Assembly (NCBI GenBank): GCA_947000775.1
Contig: CAMQGK010000130.1
Coordinates: forward strand, 6,009,001-6,073,000
Direction of reading: 5' to 3'
Length of the DNA stretch: 64,000 nt
Source: Pterois miles
Taxonomy: Eukaryota > Chordata > Actinopteri > Perciformes > Scorpaenidae
Shown: positions 36,126-48,849 of the stretch, one piece after another
How positions within the stretch are numbered: position 1 is the stretch's first letter
How the letters are laid out: every line of letters starts with the position of its first letter
The notes under the pieces: generated by a model
What the model was told of the DNA's origin: nothing
What the model saw: the letters and a program-made list of their open reading frames with translations, nothing else
The model's database searches: none
Program-made: the position numbers and the translations under genes

Positions 36126-36629
36126 AATATATATATATTTACAAATATATTTAATGTTACCTATTCAATGTTTGTGTAATAAATCAAAATAAATAAATAT
36201 TAAAAATAGGTAATGTATTCATAATTATAAGCATTTACATTTCTTTTCACATTTCACATTTGCTCATTTATTTCTATATGTATTTATTTTTATATTTATC
36301 TTTTTTCGATATACTGTTGTATGTATTCTATAATACATATTTACATACACGTGTGTTACATTATACACATTTCTTTTATAAATTCACAACCAATAAAAGT
36401 GTATAAAAAATTTACAAATGTTAAGTAAAATTAAATATTTATATATTTAAATTAAATACTTTATATGAAAAATATAATAAAAAATAAAAATATGTGAATA
36501 AATATGTTCAGAAATAAATGAACAAATAAATGTGAATGCTTATAATTACTATTTTGTATTCTGTTATTTGTCTTTTCCACATTTATTTTCTTTTTCTTTC
36601 ACAGATTTATTCATTTTTGTAGCACTCTC
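35952..36629. mobile_element. Long-inverted-repeat (foldback or MITE-like) element, AT-rich
   Basis: The left arm (35952-36094) and right arm (36498-36629) are inverted copies of about 130-145 bases. Matching blocks, left against right reversed, are aaaatgaataaatctgt at the outer end and cacatttatttgttcat with tatttctgaa and atatttat at the inner end. The outer ends are ggagtgtcat and gagagtgcta. The interior is an AT-dinucleotide-rich region with another diverged copy of the arm (36238-36300). There is no open frame. The element would form a large hairpin as single-stranded DNA or RNA. Confidence 0.75.
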
Positions 36630-36639
36630 GTAATGCCAA

Positions 36640-39600
36640 AATGTTGGGTCATATATCAGACAGCATTAAAATTCATCCAAGTAAAAGATGCCTGCCAAAT
36701 TCACCCTGACCCCTTAACTGCAAAAACACAAGATACTTCATGAAAGGGGAAGAAAACATCGGCGGTTAAGTGCAAAAAGAAATCCAGAGTGCTAAAAATG
36801 TTTTGTTCTGAAGAGTGATGAAACATTTAAAGGAATTACAAAATAATGAGCTACCTGCTGCCAGCCTCGCCTATCTTATTTCCTAGCTGCCCTCTTATGT
36901 CTCCCTTGACACCCAGGAGTGGCAGGGTGCTGTTCTCTCTCGTTGCACCCCTAACCTTAGCATTAGTAGTTAGAGTGGAGATTGGAGAGGCAGCTACCTG
37001 TGGCCACTCAACAGGTAACACCCCCTCCTGTATAGCATGTGCGTGTACTGAGTGTGGACACGGCAAGGGCTTTCGAGCTCCTTACAGCCTGGTAGAGTGT
37101 TATCAGATGTGGCAGCGCCACAGTGTCCTACAGAGTGGATGAACAAGTCTTTAAAGTCAAACCTGAATTGGAGTCCTCAGGACCAGGATCAGGGACAGGG
37201 CAGGGATAACTATAGCACCCACCTAGTCCATTAAATTTCTGAACAGATGCAAGACATTATTTGGGATATTTTATGTCTGAAAGTAGATTATAAGGGTTCT
37301 GCCATGGAGAGACTCACCATGTAACTCCCATACTGCAAACCAGCCTTAGATCAGCACCACGGACAGCAGCCGAATAGCAAATGTCAGTGCTAACTTAGCC
37401 GGCTATGGACTCAGCGGCCAAATGTTATCACAGACACAGATTCCCTTTTTTTCCAGCATGTGAGACTTAACAATGACAGTGCTATGGATTGAAATCCCCA
37501 ATCGCTCTCCATAATAACAAAAAGAAACCATGCTCACCCATTGGAAGTTTATCCTACAGGTCTTATGCCTACCAAAGCCATTAACAACACGTTGCGTGAA
37601 GAGACGCCATTGTGAGCTGTTTCTATTGATTGTTGTTGCTCGCCTTGAAATTGCCACACTGGAAATGGGAAATTGAAGTTGAAATAGTGTTGTCTATATG
37701 ATACCTCCTCATTTCAGTACAAAAACTTAAATAAGGTGGCAGCCGGCTGGAGGTAGTTCACCAGAGCACTGAAAGTACCCTACTGCTATCAAAGAGCGCA
37801 CAGCTGCTAGGTAGCCTGTTTACATGATTTAACATGAGTAATATCACAGATTTGGTGTTGATTCACTGTAGGAAGGTCTTTATTGGGCCCCGGTTGCCCC
37901 GTCGATATTTACGCCATTGGAATACTAAATGGGAAAGGAGTGTGTTTTCAGCCGAGTTTCTCTTATTTAAAAACCCTGCATATGCACGCTAATTTGGGCG
38001 GTAATATGCTCAAGCTGCAGCATGTTATTTTTAGGGTTAGGGTAATGTTTGTCACAGCCGTGGTCTGGCCTATACCCTCCAGTTACACTGTGTACCAAGC
38101 TACTTCACTGGAGTGGGTGAGTCACTTGTGGCCTTTCTAAAAGAAGAAGTGGATGCCACCCCTTGGGAAATTAAGGAGCTCCTGTAGTACAGAGCAGCGC
38201 TATTTCTGGATTCAGCTGTCTCTTTTGTAACGTTCTGGTTCGCAAGCGGAGTCAGGAAACTTACCATGTGTTTGTACATACTGATCTGTACACTGAACAG
38301 GGTACAGAAGGCATTAAAACTGGTCCAGCTCGGAAGTTGGCTTACCAGGTAAACCCTCATGCCAGTGTGGATTTAAGGTACTCCTGTTTCATTTTACAAG
38401 TAGAAGACCAGGAGCAGTGGGAAACTAAAAGAATAGTTTTTAGTCCTGCACCTTAAATTTTATTGACAGAATGCATGAAGCACAGCAACGCCAGATCATG
38501 TAGACCTTCACAGTAGAATTCCTCATTGATTTGTAAGGGTTAACAATCCATTCATTCCAATATGACGCTACAACACAGTCTCTCCCACATACCTCTAAAA
38601 AGGCTCGCTGGCAACAGCAGTAATACATTTACGCACTTGGCTGATAGATCAGAACAATAGGCGTCAAAGCAGAGCAGCAGGAGAGGCAGATGAAAGCCCA
38701 GCAAAACTGAAGAACAAACTGTACTTAAATTCGGCCTTTAAAAGCTCTTAATGATGCCCATTGCACACTGTATAGCACAGATGTAGGGAGGATAAAGTAA
38801 AAATGACCCATTCCATGTTTATCCACCCTGCAGCGCAATCAGACTCAGAGAAAAGAAGTGTATAACATTTTATTTTCAAAGGTAGCTCCTGTTATTTGTG
38901 TTCCTAATGTGAAACAATTCATTTCTTTAGCTCTGACAAGCATATAATGAAATCCAGAAACTTCATGTCTGATCACTTTATCACTTCTGTGTTTAGTTAT
39001 CATTGAAATATAAGAATATATTATGGTAATCATGACATCTATATATGGTGAATTATAAGGTTTGGAGGTACCCTTACAGCCACTTTGTTACACCTCCAAA
39101 TTTCAGTCCCAACATTGACTTCCTGTTTTCTTTTGGCAGAACTCACCACTAACATATGCCTGCTTTATTGTCATATTCAGTCGACATTGAGGCTGCAACA
39201 GCCAGCACACATTTAGCTCAAATTTAATTACACTAACAATAAAAATTTTCTGAAAAGGCTAATTGCAAAAATCCTGCAGTTGAATGAAACCCGATTAAAA
39301 TAAACTCTGAAAAAAAGTTCTGAAATTTGTGTTTGGTTGATTTTTTCTCTGTTGTTACAGTACTTATTGTTATTGTATTTTACATCATTGGAAAGCCTGT
39401 TTGTTTACCTTCACAATGATATTTAATTTGTAAGGATCATGCATTTGTGGGATGAGCAGCACAGCTGATTATGTGTATGAATGAAATCTGCCAAACTTCT
39501 CTGCCAGTGCTCAACAGTGTATTCTCCTGTTGGTATTGACTCTTGTGTTGAGTTGTTTGGTGGATTGGATGATTGAACTCTCTGAGTAACAAGGAACAAA

Positions 39601-39875
39601 CAAGCTGGCAATTATACACTTTTTTCATTTAATTTAACGTTAGGAGCTTCAGTAGCGGGCCAAAGATCCTGACGCAGCCACAACATCCTGGCACCTCGTC
39701 CTGGTCACCATATTCAGCTCTGCTGCTTATCCCACATAAACATGATCCTTGCAAGTTAGACTTCATTATGAAGGTAAATAAACTTTCCAATGAGGTAAAA
39801 TACAATGACAATTAGCATTGTAACAACAGAGTAATAATCCACCAACACAAATTTCCAAACACTAAATATATACAT
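36640..39875. other. Unassigned non-coding stretch
   Basis: No gene is recognised. The 98-codon + frame at 36846-37142 has a cysteine-rich end but no recognisable fold and no splice framing. The rest is unique-looking DNA. Confidence 0.4.
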
Positions 39876-39879
39876 TTTT

Positions 39880-40265
39880 TATCTTTTAAAAATGTACCTT
39901 TAAAGGGAGATTTGTTGTCAAGTATTTATTAACATGAAAATGTATGTATATACGGTATTTGTTGTTGTTGAAATCAATTAACAACACAAAAGAAGATGAC
40001 AAATATCGTCCAGAAACCCTCACAGGTACCGTATTTAACATAAAAATATGCTCAAATCATAACATGCTGTCAATGTGTGCTGACTTGACTATGATGTATT
40101 TAACCTGCTTCATGACAAGCTATAACATGGTTGGCACCAATGATCTTCTAGCTTTAAAACTGATCCCGCTACAACCTAAAAATCTCAAGTTGCGTGAATG
40201 CTTTAAAGAAATTAGTGGCGTCAAAATGAATTTGCGTGTTATTATCATGTTAACTTCGACAGCCC
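39880..40265 (-). mobile_element. AGGGCTGTCAA-type DNA element, internally deleted
   Basis: Minus-strand family blocks present include aaatgtacctttaaagggag and atttgttgtcaag at the left, tatgctcaaatcataacatg in the middle, and tttaaaactgatcccgctac, aacctaaaaatctcaag, gaaattagtggcgtcaaaat and gttaacttcgacagcccc at the right. The gap between them is shortened by deletion. A 132-codon + frame across it is chance. Confidence 0.7.
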
Positions 40266-40269
40266 CAAT

Positions 40270-41480
40270 AAATGTCCTACTGAACAAATTGCGAGCAACG
40301 TTGCCGAGTTCATCTGACATGAATGATCTTTTTTTGTTATGATTGTGTGACATTGAAACAGAAAAACTGAAAAAAGAGAATAACTTCTGCAAAGGAAACA
40401 ATCTCTACAAGCCCTAAGGGTTTTAAGAGAATACAATCTTTACCTGCTTTGGGTTAAAATAGCATTGGATAAGATTTTATCAGATTGGGCCATGGGTCTG
40501 GATTTCCTTATCGCTTTGTTGGAGGATTTGGGAATCATACAAGTTAGCCTGTAGTTTGGCAGCTCCATATCCCTGCCATGAATAAAGTATAAGTCTCGGT
40601 ATGAAATCAATCGTTTGCTCTCTGTTGCATCTCAGGCAGAGAGAAAATTGTTTTGCCTCGGTAACTGTCACTGGTTTCACGGGTTCTTTTATTACCTCTC
40701 TGTGACGCCGCCTTCGCTGACAGAGGAACGCCTGAAACTGTAATGAGTGTAGATCCATTTTTAATCATTAGTTTGACAGTGATGATAGAACGCTCTTTAC
40801 AGCAGTTTGCTCTGTGCAACGCCCACCGTGCACTTCAGGGCTTCTTGGGAACGTTTATTCTGCCTTATTTAATAGATTTTATATATTATGACGACAGAAT
40901 CTAGTAGTCTTTAAAACTTTTTTATTGTACACATGTTCATATACAGAAGTACAACCAGATATACAGACAATAAAAAACACAAAACAAAAAATGGCATTAA
41001 ACCAAAGTTTGTGTAATATGTTGTATTAATTTAATAACTTAAATGTCTTACTGGCGTTACTGCTTTCAGCGTTCACTATTGTTTGAATGTGTTAATTGGA
41101 AAATTAGCATGGTTGCTGATTTTTTTTCTTATAAATATGAAATTTTCCAAAAATATTAAATAGTTGTATGATAAACAGCATGTCCTTTTCAAACTAAAAT
41201 ATACCGTTACGTCAAACATATTTATTTCAGCGTTCATTTCTTAGAAGGTTGGCTTGTATTTATGCAGTTAAAAAAGAGGAAATAAGACACACTACTAATC
41301 AATATTCAGCGATCAAAGGATTTCATTGGTCAAACATATATTTCCACAGGCAGACATCCGCTGGAAATGAGGTCTGTGTGAATATTTTTTTAATTTTCTG
41401 CAGGGGTGTGAAAGCATTCATAAGAACCCAAATTTTTCGAAATTTGCGTGCGATTTGTAATCGGCTTATAATCGAAAATT
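40270..41480. other. Unassigned non-coding stretch
   Basis: No gene is recognised. No clear repeat or motif. Confidence 0.4.
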
Positions 41481-41499
41481 GAGTTTCTCCACAAAGAAT

Positions 41500-41640
41500 C
41501 ACACAAAAGCACCATTTTAAATCTTGTGATTACCACAGATGTGCTCATTTTGGAAATAAGTTATTCAGCATCCAAAAGTAGAAAAAATAATTGACTAATC
41601 AATTAAAGAAAGCTTAGTCGACTAAGAGGGGGCAGCCCTA
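41500..41640 (-). mobile_element. End of a different short DNA element (AGGGCTGCCCC end)
   Basis: On the minus strand it begins agggctgccccctcttagtc then gactaagc, the end of a common fish non-autonomous element distinct from the AGGGCTGTCAA family. Only this end is identified. Sequence back to about 41400 may belong to it. Confidence 0.5.
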
Positions 41641-41927
41641 CAAACAAAACATAAAAAATAAAGGAAAAATGAAATAAACTTGATTAAAAATACTAAATGT
41701 GGTTACTATGTGCTGTGGATACTACCCTTGTAGAAGCAGCAAGAAAAAAGGCCAGAGGAGATATAATTTAGGGCCTGAGCCAAAGCAACATGGGAAATGC
41801 GAAAGCTCTACGGGGGTCCACCAATTTCACACCATTTCATACACATTCTGTAAACACACAGCAAAAACGTCTATCGGAATGTGATTTAACCACATTCTCT
41901 GACAGCGGCGACGACGGATGAAAAATA

Positions 41928-41940
41928 CCCCCCCCCCCCC
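41928..41940 (+). repeat. Poly-C tract
   Basis: An uninterrupted run of about 13 C in otherwise AT-rich DNA, in a short region without any recognised gene. Confidence 0.85.
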
Positions 41941-42165
41941 AAACTCTCGCCGCCTGATTGCTAACGCTATTGAGCAAAACAATCGTGTGAGTGGCAGCCC
42001 CACAAGACCGCAGCCGTCACAGGAAAATAAATTGAAATTTGAAAATAATATGTCTATTTCGCATCGCTGGTGGGAGCAGATTCATTTGTTGCTTTGACAA
42101 TCTGTTATTTGGAAACAAAATATGACTTCATTTCACCGCTTGGTGATCACTGTAATCACAAATGT

Positions 42166-42167
<2 letters not shown>

Positions 42168-42204
<37 letters not shown>
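42168..42204 (+). repeat. (GT)n microsatellite
   Basis: About 18 perfect GT dinucleotides. It is uninterrupted and likely polymorphic. Its Cys-Val translations on the + strand are artefacts. Confidence 0.95.
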
Positions 42205-42206
<2 letters not shown>

Positions 42207-43100
42207 CCTGCATGTGTTACAGTGTGAGAGAAAACAAAGAAGTGGGAGCTGAGGTGTCTTCTTCACCCCATAGTGGGCCCTATAGCCATGTCGAGGAAAA
42301 TGAGCAGAGTGATAATGACTTGTAAGGGACTCCACAGTAGCCCTTCACACCATGCCAACAGATTCTCCTCAGCTGGAGCGGGTAACTTTCAGCTTTAAGA
42401 GGCAACTAACAATGCAACATGATGGTATTCAGCACAACAGCAAAGAAACTGGCAACAAATAGAAGCCTAACTACTTCTAACATCAAAACAACTCAGGATA
42501 CGTTTGGGCGAACACGTCGGGACTTCAGCCCGCTTTTCACTTGGCACCCCCCAACTGCTGGAACCGACGGCCGTTTTCGATTCGTGTTTAATCGCTTTAC
42601 AGCCGCTCATGCGTGTAATACACATTTATCATGAATGAACAATGCCGGCCCACCCACCGAAACACAGCATCTCATCGCCTCACATGCCAAAACATCCATT
42701 TATGTTAACCACAAATAAGTCTTGATCTTATTTTTTTTATTTATTTAGATTTGTTTTTGTCTGTTTTTTTACACTTTCATTGTAAAATTTTAATCATGCT
42801 GCTCGGCACAGAGCTGGAGCGTTGGGAATTTCTACTGTGGAGGGATATTTATAGTCTATAAACTTAAGTACTGTAGAGTATGTCCTTACACTGTGCCATG
42901 CTCTTGAGTTGAATGTGAGGTCTTGCCCTTGTTGACACTTATGATGACTCAGTACACCTGTCAAACGCAGATTATTTTATGACTGTATTTAAATTTTACT
43001 GTGATTTCAGGCCATTTAAAGGTGCGTTTTCATGTCAGTAGGGGCCTACTTCGCCTACTATGTTGTAAAAATTAACTTGAAACTTAAAAGCAGCACATCC
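42205..43100. other. Unassigned non-coding stretch
   Basis: No gene or repeat family recognised. Confidence 0.4.
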
Positions 43101-43105
43101 TAATA

Positions 43106-43640
43106 AGGGTTGTCAAAGTTGTTTTAATTGCTCCAATTTCGTTAACGCAAATTGCGCCGTCAATCTTTTGGAGGTTGTAGTGGGCTCAATGTTCTATACT
43201 TTTAAAGCTATAGAGTAGAGATACAAACACAATACCGAATCCATCGGTACCAACCATTTCATACTAGCTTGTAGCGAAGGAGGTTAAATAACGACAAACT
43301 GGCGTGGCCATTTTTAAAGGGGTCCCTTGACCTCTGAGCTCATGTGAATGAACATGGGGTCTACGGGTACCCACGAGTCTCCCCTTTACAGATATGCCCA
43401 GGTTATTGATATCTAATAGAAAATATATCCATACATTTGCACAAAGCAAGCATACTTGCCCACTCCAGTGTTGATAAGAGTATTAAATTCTTGACAAATC
43501 TCCCCTTAAGGTACCTTTTGAACAGAAAAAAAAATGTGTATTTAATTTACAACTAATTGCAATTAATTATGAACAATCATGCAATTATCGCTAATTAATT
43601 GCACAATTAATTTGCAATAATTGTGACTATCTATGGCCAA
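43106..43640 (+). mobile_element. AGGGCTGTCAA-type DNA element
   Basis: The left end agggttgtcaaagttg is followed by gtagtgggctcaatg, ccatcggtaccaaccat, ttcatactagcttgt, aaggaggttaaataacg, ggggtcccttgacctctgag, gggtacccacgagtctcccc and tttacagatatgccca, then (after a deletion) catacatttgcacaaagc, gttgataagagtattaaatt and cttgacaaatctccccttaa. The AT-rich right end (43540-43640) is degraded. Confidence 0.75.
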
Positions 43641-43659
43641 TTAATCTAATACTACTGTT

Positions 43660-43960
43660 GGTTTCACATGGGATGCCAATGCCGATCTGCGTAAAAGCCC
43701 TGCCTTTTGTGTCCAATCCATCAGCCCTGACCTCCATCCAATTTCACGCTGTCGATACTACAACGCTGGACTTCTGCTTACGCTCCTGTATTACTTATAT
43801 GGTCACAAGAGGTCGCTGTCGTCTTTTTTTTTTATTCCTTTCAATGACCAACCATGTGAAATGATGATAATTTGGGGGAACAGTAAGATATCGGGGTTTG
43901 AATACCGGAAATCAAGGTTTCCATTATTTCCTGGGGATTGACTCCAAATTCTGGTCCTTT
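43660..43960. other. Unassigned non-coding stretch
   Basis: No gene or repeat family recognised. Confidence 0.35.
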
Positions 43961-43964
43961 TTTC

Positions 43965-44060
43965 CGTGGATGTTAGGATGCTAACATGTTTGTAATTAGC
44001 ACTAAACATACTGTGAAGTACAATTAAGCCTGGAATGTCATTAGGTTTGCAGGTATTTAA
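43965..44060 (-). repeat. Partial reverse copy of the repeat at 3505-3842
   Basis: On the minus strand the blocks run aaatacctgcaaacctaatg, acattccaggc, gtactt, ttagtgctaatta, caaacatgttagcatcctaa. This is the right-hand portion of the family only. Confidence 0.5.
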
Positions 44061-44064
44061 AGTA

Positions 44065-45515
44065 ATTAATTAGAATAAAGTCAAGTGATGCTTGAAAACT
44101 GGTGAGAGGTTCAAATGATTGCACCCTATGATAGTGTTGAAGAGGAAAGCATGATGTGTTAAATTTGAAAAAAAAAATATTACAAATCAAGTTTTGAAGC
44201 AAGAAAATATTCCCGGTGAAGTATAATGTTAAAATGATGGGAAACCTTCAACCCTAGTAAGAAGAAGCTATGAGATATGATTGCTAACAGCTTTTGCATG
44301 ATTGATGAGCTGATAGAAAATGAGCTGATAGAAAATGGAAGGTCACTGTGAAGTCCTAGCATTCTCCGATCCTGTCAGACAGAAAGAAAGGAGGAATAAA
44401 GGGGAATCAGTGGGAAGGAGGTGTTAGCCGTCATGTACAAGCTTTCTACTTTCTCACCCTGCTGATAGATTCCCATGAAAATAATGGATTGATATGCTCC
44501 AATAATTTTTTGTTTGACCACCTTGTCTGTGGTTATAACAAATCAAATCCTAATGCAGTTGCTGCAGGATGGGTTGTAATGGGTAACTTTCTTTAGAGCT
44601 CAATCTAAAGTACAACTATTGGCACAGGATCAAGGGCAAATTTCTGTACCGAGTGTTTGTGCGACGTCATGCTATGCTTGTTTACGCCCAAATAAGTGAA
44701 GCAAACTCTGAAGCTGGAGGGTGAAGCCAAGGGTTGTCAATCATTCATGAGCGCACTGCTCTCTCCCGTACCATAATGTTAACTACTTTAGAAATGTAAC
44801 TGAGCTTATTTATGAATTATGAATTGATACTTGAGCTGACCTTGGATTTAAATATATTTTCCTCCAATAAATACTGCTATTTTCTTGTTGCTTCTGTCCC
44901 GAGGTCCATGTCCTGTGTATTTTTAGTCTCACGCAGATGTTTATTCTATTATATCTCACATACAGGAAGATAATACTTTTTACTTTTAGATATGATATTT
45001 CCTGTTTTTGTCAGTGTTCCTCTCTTATCACCAGCGGCATTAAATCCAGTATCAGCTGCTGTGGTCCAACCTGGAGCTGTAATAGCCCCCTGGTGTCAAG
45101 CTGCAAGTAGCTCACCTTTGAACAGCCCTGCGTGGGGTGGCTAAATCCTTTCATGTCAGTAATCAGAGGATGCATAATCATAAAATGGTCGTGGATAGCT
45201 TGCAGCATGGCAGTGTGAAATGACCGAAAGCAGCTGTGGACAAAATGGATTTTACTAAACAAATAAATATGATATTTTAAAATTAGCAACTTTATAGTAT
45301 GAGTAACAAAACTGTTAATGTCACCAATCCCCTTCAGCTAATCACTAACCCATTTTTTTTTCTTATTTTATGGGGGTATAGGAGGTATTTAGGGGGAGAT
45401 AGCAGGTCAACAGTGGATGTTACATAGAAGTCGTGAACATTATCTGAAAGCTGAGAACCTGAAGATTAATTTGATATAAATGGTAAAAGTGCTTAAAGGT
45501 TTTGAACGTTCTGAT
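44065..45515. other. Unassigned non-coding stretch
   Basis: No gene is recognised. A duplicated gagctgatagaaaatg occurs at 44306-44337. A 92-codon minus frame at 45011-45289 lacks known motifs. Confidence 0.4.
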
Positions 45516-45522
45516 GGAAGAA

Positions 45523-46085
45523 TATGATGGCCATCCCTATGCTCTATGATGTCTCATAAGTTGTTCGTAATTTTTGGGTTGTTACACATATTTGGTGCTA
45601 AATTTAACCATTTTTTCCTACTTAAGGGTTAAAATAAAAATAAGTGATCAATAATCCCTCCAAAATACCATGTTAAGACACCAAGACCTCGAGCAACACC
45701 ATAGAAAAAGCCATGCAGTGATTTGGTTTCAAAAACTTTTGACATTTGGAGATTTCTGCAATTTGCATTTTACAGGGATTAGATGGTGAGCACGATGGTT
45801 CTGTGAAATGCTCAGATACCCCCTTATTGTTAATTATTGTTAATCTACCTTGGAAGTCCATCCATCCTCTGAATGCTCTAGTTTGTGGCTGTAACGTTTC
45901 ATGAAGCAGGTCAAATATAAAAAAAAAAAAATTGTCTCACAAAATGAATGGTTACTATGGGGACGAATCATCACACAGTTTGATCAATCGCAGTTTGACT
46001 CATTGGATCCACAATTGGATTCAGGAACCCAGAATGCAGAAATATACAAACACATCAAGAATATTCGAATATAACACATTTATAC
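45523..46085 (+). repeat. Dispersed repeat family A, copy 2
   Basis: The counterpart of 5955-6545 (see that entry for the shared blocks). This copy carries extra bases around 45800-45840 and an A-run at 45919-45931. Its right end also abuts AGGGCTGTCAA-family DNA. Confidence 0.7.
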
Positions 46086-46092
46086 TACTTAA

Positions 46093-46270
46093 GATCAAGG
46101 GACCCCTTTGAAAATGCCCTGCCCAGTTTTTCCTCGCCAAAATTTAATCCTATCTTTGGAGCGTTACTTATTCTTTAGCTTTTTTTTTTTAATTTCATAT
46201 GATATATGTACCTTCAGTTCACTAGCTCTAAAACTAATCCTGCTACAGCTTCTGAAAGACAGTAAATTCA
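46093..46270 (-). mobile_element. AGGGCTGTCAA-family fragment adjacent to repeat A
   Basis: The plus strand reads tcaagggacccctttgaaaa, cagtttttcctcgccaaaat, ttggagcgtta, and tagctctaaaactaatcctg, all reversed family blocks. The same junction arrangement is present at 6545-6700. Confidence 0.65.
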
Positions 46271-46659
46271 TTATGTTTTTTCTCTCCATTATGAGTCAGT
46301 TACTGCACAGACCTGGACTGAACTGTGAGGAAATTTCTAAAACATCAACGTTCCACTTGTAAAGGGTGAGAGGGCCGGGACCACAGTGTTGAATCACAGT
46401 CACAACATATTGTTGAAATCTACCATGCAGCTCGGCCCACCTTTATTTTTCCACACCATCTCTGAAAGAGAGTTTAGAGAGAAACACAACACAGCCTGCT
46501 AATATTTCACCTCAGTGAGACATGAAAGAAGGTTAGGGTTGTTATGTTCGGAGAATCTGAAAAGGACCTTCTAGTATTTCAGACAGTTTGGTGATAAGAA
46601 AAAGAAAAAGTGGGTCTCTAGTAAGACCGGTGTACACCTGTTGAGGATATATAATTTTT

Positions 46660-47300
46660 GCATACACTGCCTTCAAAATGAACTTATGTATTCACAGTAA
46701 ACAACTTAGGTTTAGACAACAAAAGTACTTAGTCAGCATATCCTCATACAACGCTTTGTATGATATCTTATGAAAAGTTATTCCTCAGTTTTTGCGCATT
46801 TCCCTACAAATGTCCAGCAGCACATGAAGCTTTTGTCTATTTCTGCTCGTCACATACATGAGTCTTTTCAAAATAAATTTCCGTCTTCACAGGAAACAAC
46901 TTGGTTAGGTTAAGTCAACAGAATTTAGTTAGGTTTAGGAAATCAAACTGCTTTGTTAGGTTTAGGAAAAGATTGAATTAGGTTAGGTTTAGGCAACATA
47001 ACCAATTAGTTAGATTTAAGCAAAAATATAATTTAGGCAACAGGGTTAGGCAACAAAAGTACTTAGTCAGGTTTAGGAAATGATCAACTTTATTAGGTTT
47101 AGGCAGAACAACTACTTAGTTTACTTAGGTTTAGGCAACAAAAATACTATGTTAGGTGTAGGCAACAAATGTAGTTAGGTTTACGAAAAGATCAGCTCTA
47201 TTAGGTTTAGGCAGCACAACTAGGTTTAAGCAAAAGTTTACTTAGGTTTAGGCAACAAAAATACTAGTTAAGGTTAAGGCAGTAAAAGTACTTACTTGAA
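46660..47300 (+). repeat. Degenerate array of TTAGGTTTAGGCAACAAAA units
   Basis: Twelve or more scattered units of the form ttaggtttaggcaacaaaa with a variable linker (tacttag, aagatca, gatcaac) run from about 46905 to 47295, spaced roughly 25-45 bases. Upstream, 46680-46730 and 46885-46915 are related to each other (aaacaactt[ag]g), and 46735-46777 matches the TATCCTCATA block at 22.4 kb. These are modules of the composite teleost repeat, with its array part expanded here. Confidence 0.7.
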
Positions 47301-47319
47301 CTACAGCCACATAGTTTGA

Positions 47320-48440
47320 AGCACAAGACCACAGACCAGTTTTTATGACATGCTGAGAAGCCATGCTGGTGGGCTGTCACACTTTGTTTTTACTACTTTG
47401 TTGTAAACAATCCCAAAATTCACAGAAGTTACACCCATATTGGACAATTCCATGTGATTTACATGAAATGTAAATGTTTGCTATCCATGACTCAACAAAT
47501 TGACAAATTTGTGAGTCAACTGAACCACAATAGATAAGACGGAAGAGTTGCATACAGTATGCTAACAAAGAGCTAGCAAAATTTATATTTAACAATTAAC
47601 CAGCAATATACACAACTGGTCTCATTGAGCAACTTCGTCATCCCTGATGGATCTTAATACAACATTTCCACATAATCTTGACTTTTCTCTCGACCTATAA
47701 TTAATCTACCGTCACAGTCAAAAGCATTTTTTTTTACTCGCCACACAAATCTCTTCACGAATGATAAAGTCTCATTTATTACCACAGGTACTTAATCTTA
47801 GGACTCATTGGAAACATCTGGTTGATAAATGGCTTGCATGAAATTAAACAGCAAATGAACACAGAGGGTATCATGGATGATCGCTTATTCACTCCTGGGG
47901 TATCCAGGGTAATGAATACATAAATTACACAATATTTAGGCAAAATGAGTGCAGCTGCTATTAACATGAAGTAAATTTGAGGTACATTTGGGAGTGTGGT
48001 GTTATATTCGGGCACTTAAGCCACTAACAGAGGGGGTAAGGCGTACCAATTGCACAGTAATGACAATTTTTCTAAATGCAGAATCTCCTGATATGAAGTT
48101 TGGGAGTTGATTTTTGAAGTTTAGAAAGAGGAATTTTATTATAGAATTTTGTGGAATCTAAAATAATATGCAATACACTCATGATCCACATATAGAAATA
48201 AAGATATGATGATGTCCTGACTTCTACTGTATCATGTATCAGCTGATTAGACTGCTAAATATGACAGGAACGAAAGCGGATGCCAGTCGCTGTTTTTTAG
48301 ACACTGTTAATTGTCGATGGCTGCGACCAGGGACTACATCCCATGTGAAACCAACTTTGTGTGGTCAAATTTGTGTTCAGTGTTATGTTTAACTTTTAAC
48401 TTTGAAAAGTAGTTATTTTAAGCCAAACATTGTTTTTCAC
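47320..48440. other. Unassigned non-coding stretch
   Basis: No gene or repeat recognised. Confidence 0.4.
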
Positions 48441-48454
48441 TTTAACAGAGTCGT

Positions 48455-48842
48455 TTTGTCCCCTAAACCTAAAGAAGTTGTAGTTTTGCTCCCTAAACCT
48501 AACAAAGTTGTAGTTTTGTTCCGCAAACCAAAAGAAGTTGTAGCTTTGTTTCCTAAATATAAAGAAGTTGTAGTTGTGATCCCTAAAACTAAAGAAGTTG
48601 TAAGTTTTGATCTCTAAACCTAAAGAAGTTGTAGTTTTGCTTCCTAAACCTAACAAAGTTGTAGCTGTGTTCTGTAAACATAAAGTTGTAGTTTTGATCT
48701 CTAAACATAAAGAAGTTGTAGTTTTGTGTCTTAAATCTTAAGAAGTTCCTATTTTATTTCCTAAACATAAATTGTAGTTTTGATCCCTAAACTTAAAGAA
48801 GTTTTAGTTTTGTTTCCTAAACCTTAAGATGTTGTTGTTTGT
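48455..48842 (+). repeat. 30-bp minisatellite, about 13 diverged units
   Basis: The unit is ccctaaacctaaagaagttg plus tagttttgct, 30 bp, with substitutions and small deletions increasing towards the right-hand end. Since 30 is divisible by 3, 10-residue repeats appear in translation on both strands (48402-48617 plus and 48396-48656 minus). The frames break within the array as units lose bases, so coding is unlikely. Confidence 0.85.
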
Positions 48843-48849
48843 GTTCAAA

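Noticed and set aside
36846..37142. 98-codon cysteine-containing + frame as a small secreted protein
   Set aside because: No convincing signal peptide, no regular cysteine spacing and no splice sites in register. Overlapping minus-strand frames are also open.
39944..40342. 132-codon + frame as a gene
   Set aside because: It lies mostly inside a reverse-oriented non-autonomous DNA element whose other copies do not keep the frame.
42070..42325. Frames with Cys-Val runs
   Set aside because: These are translations of the GT microsatellite.
46905..47295. Interstitial telomere sequence, because of TTAGG-like repeats
   Set aside because: The units are ttaggtttaggcaacaaaa, not uninterrupted TTAGGG, and match a dispersed fish repeat module.
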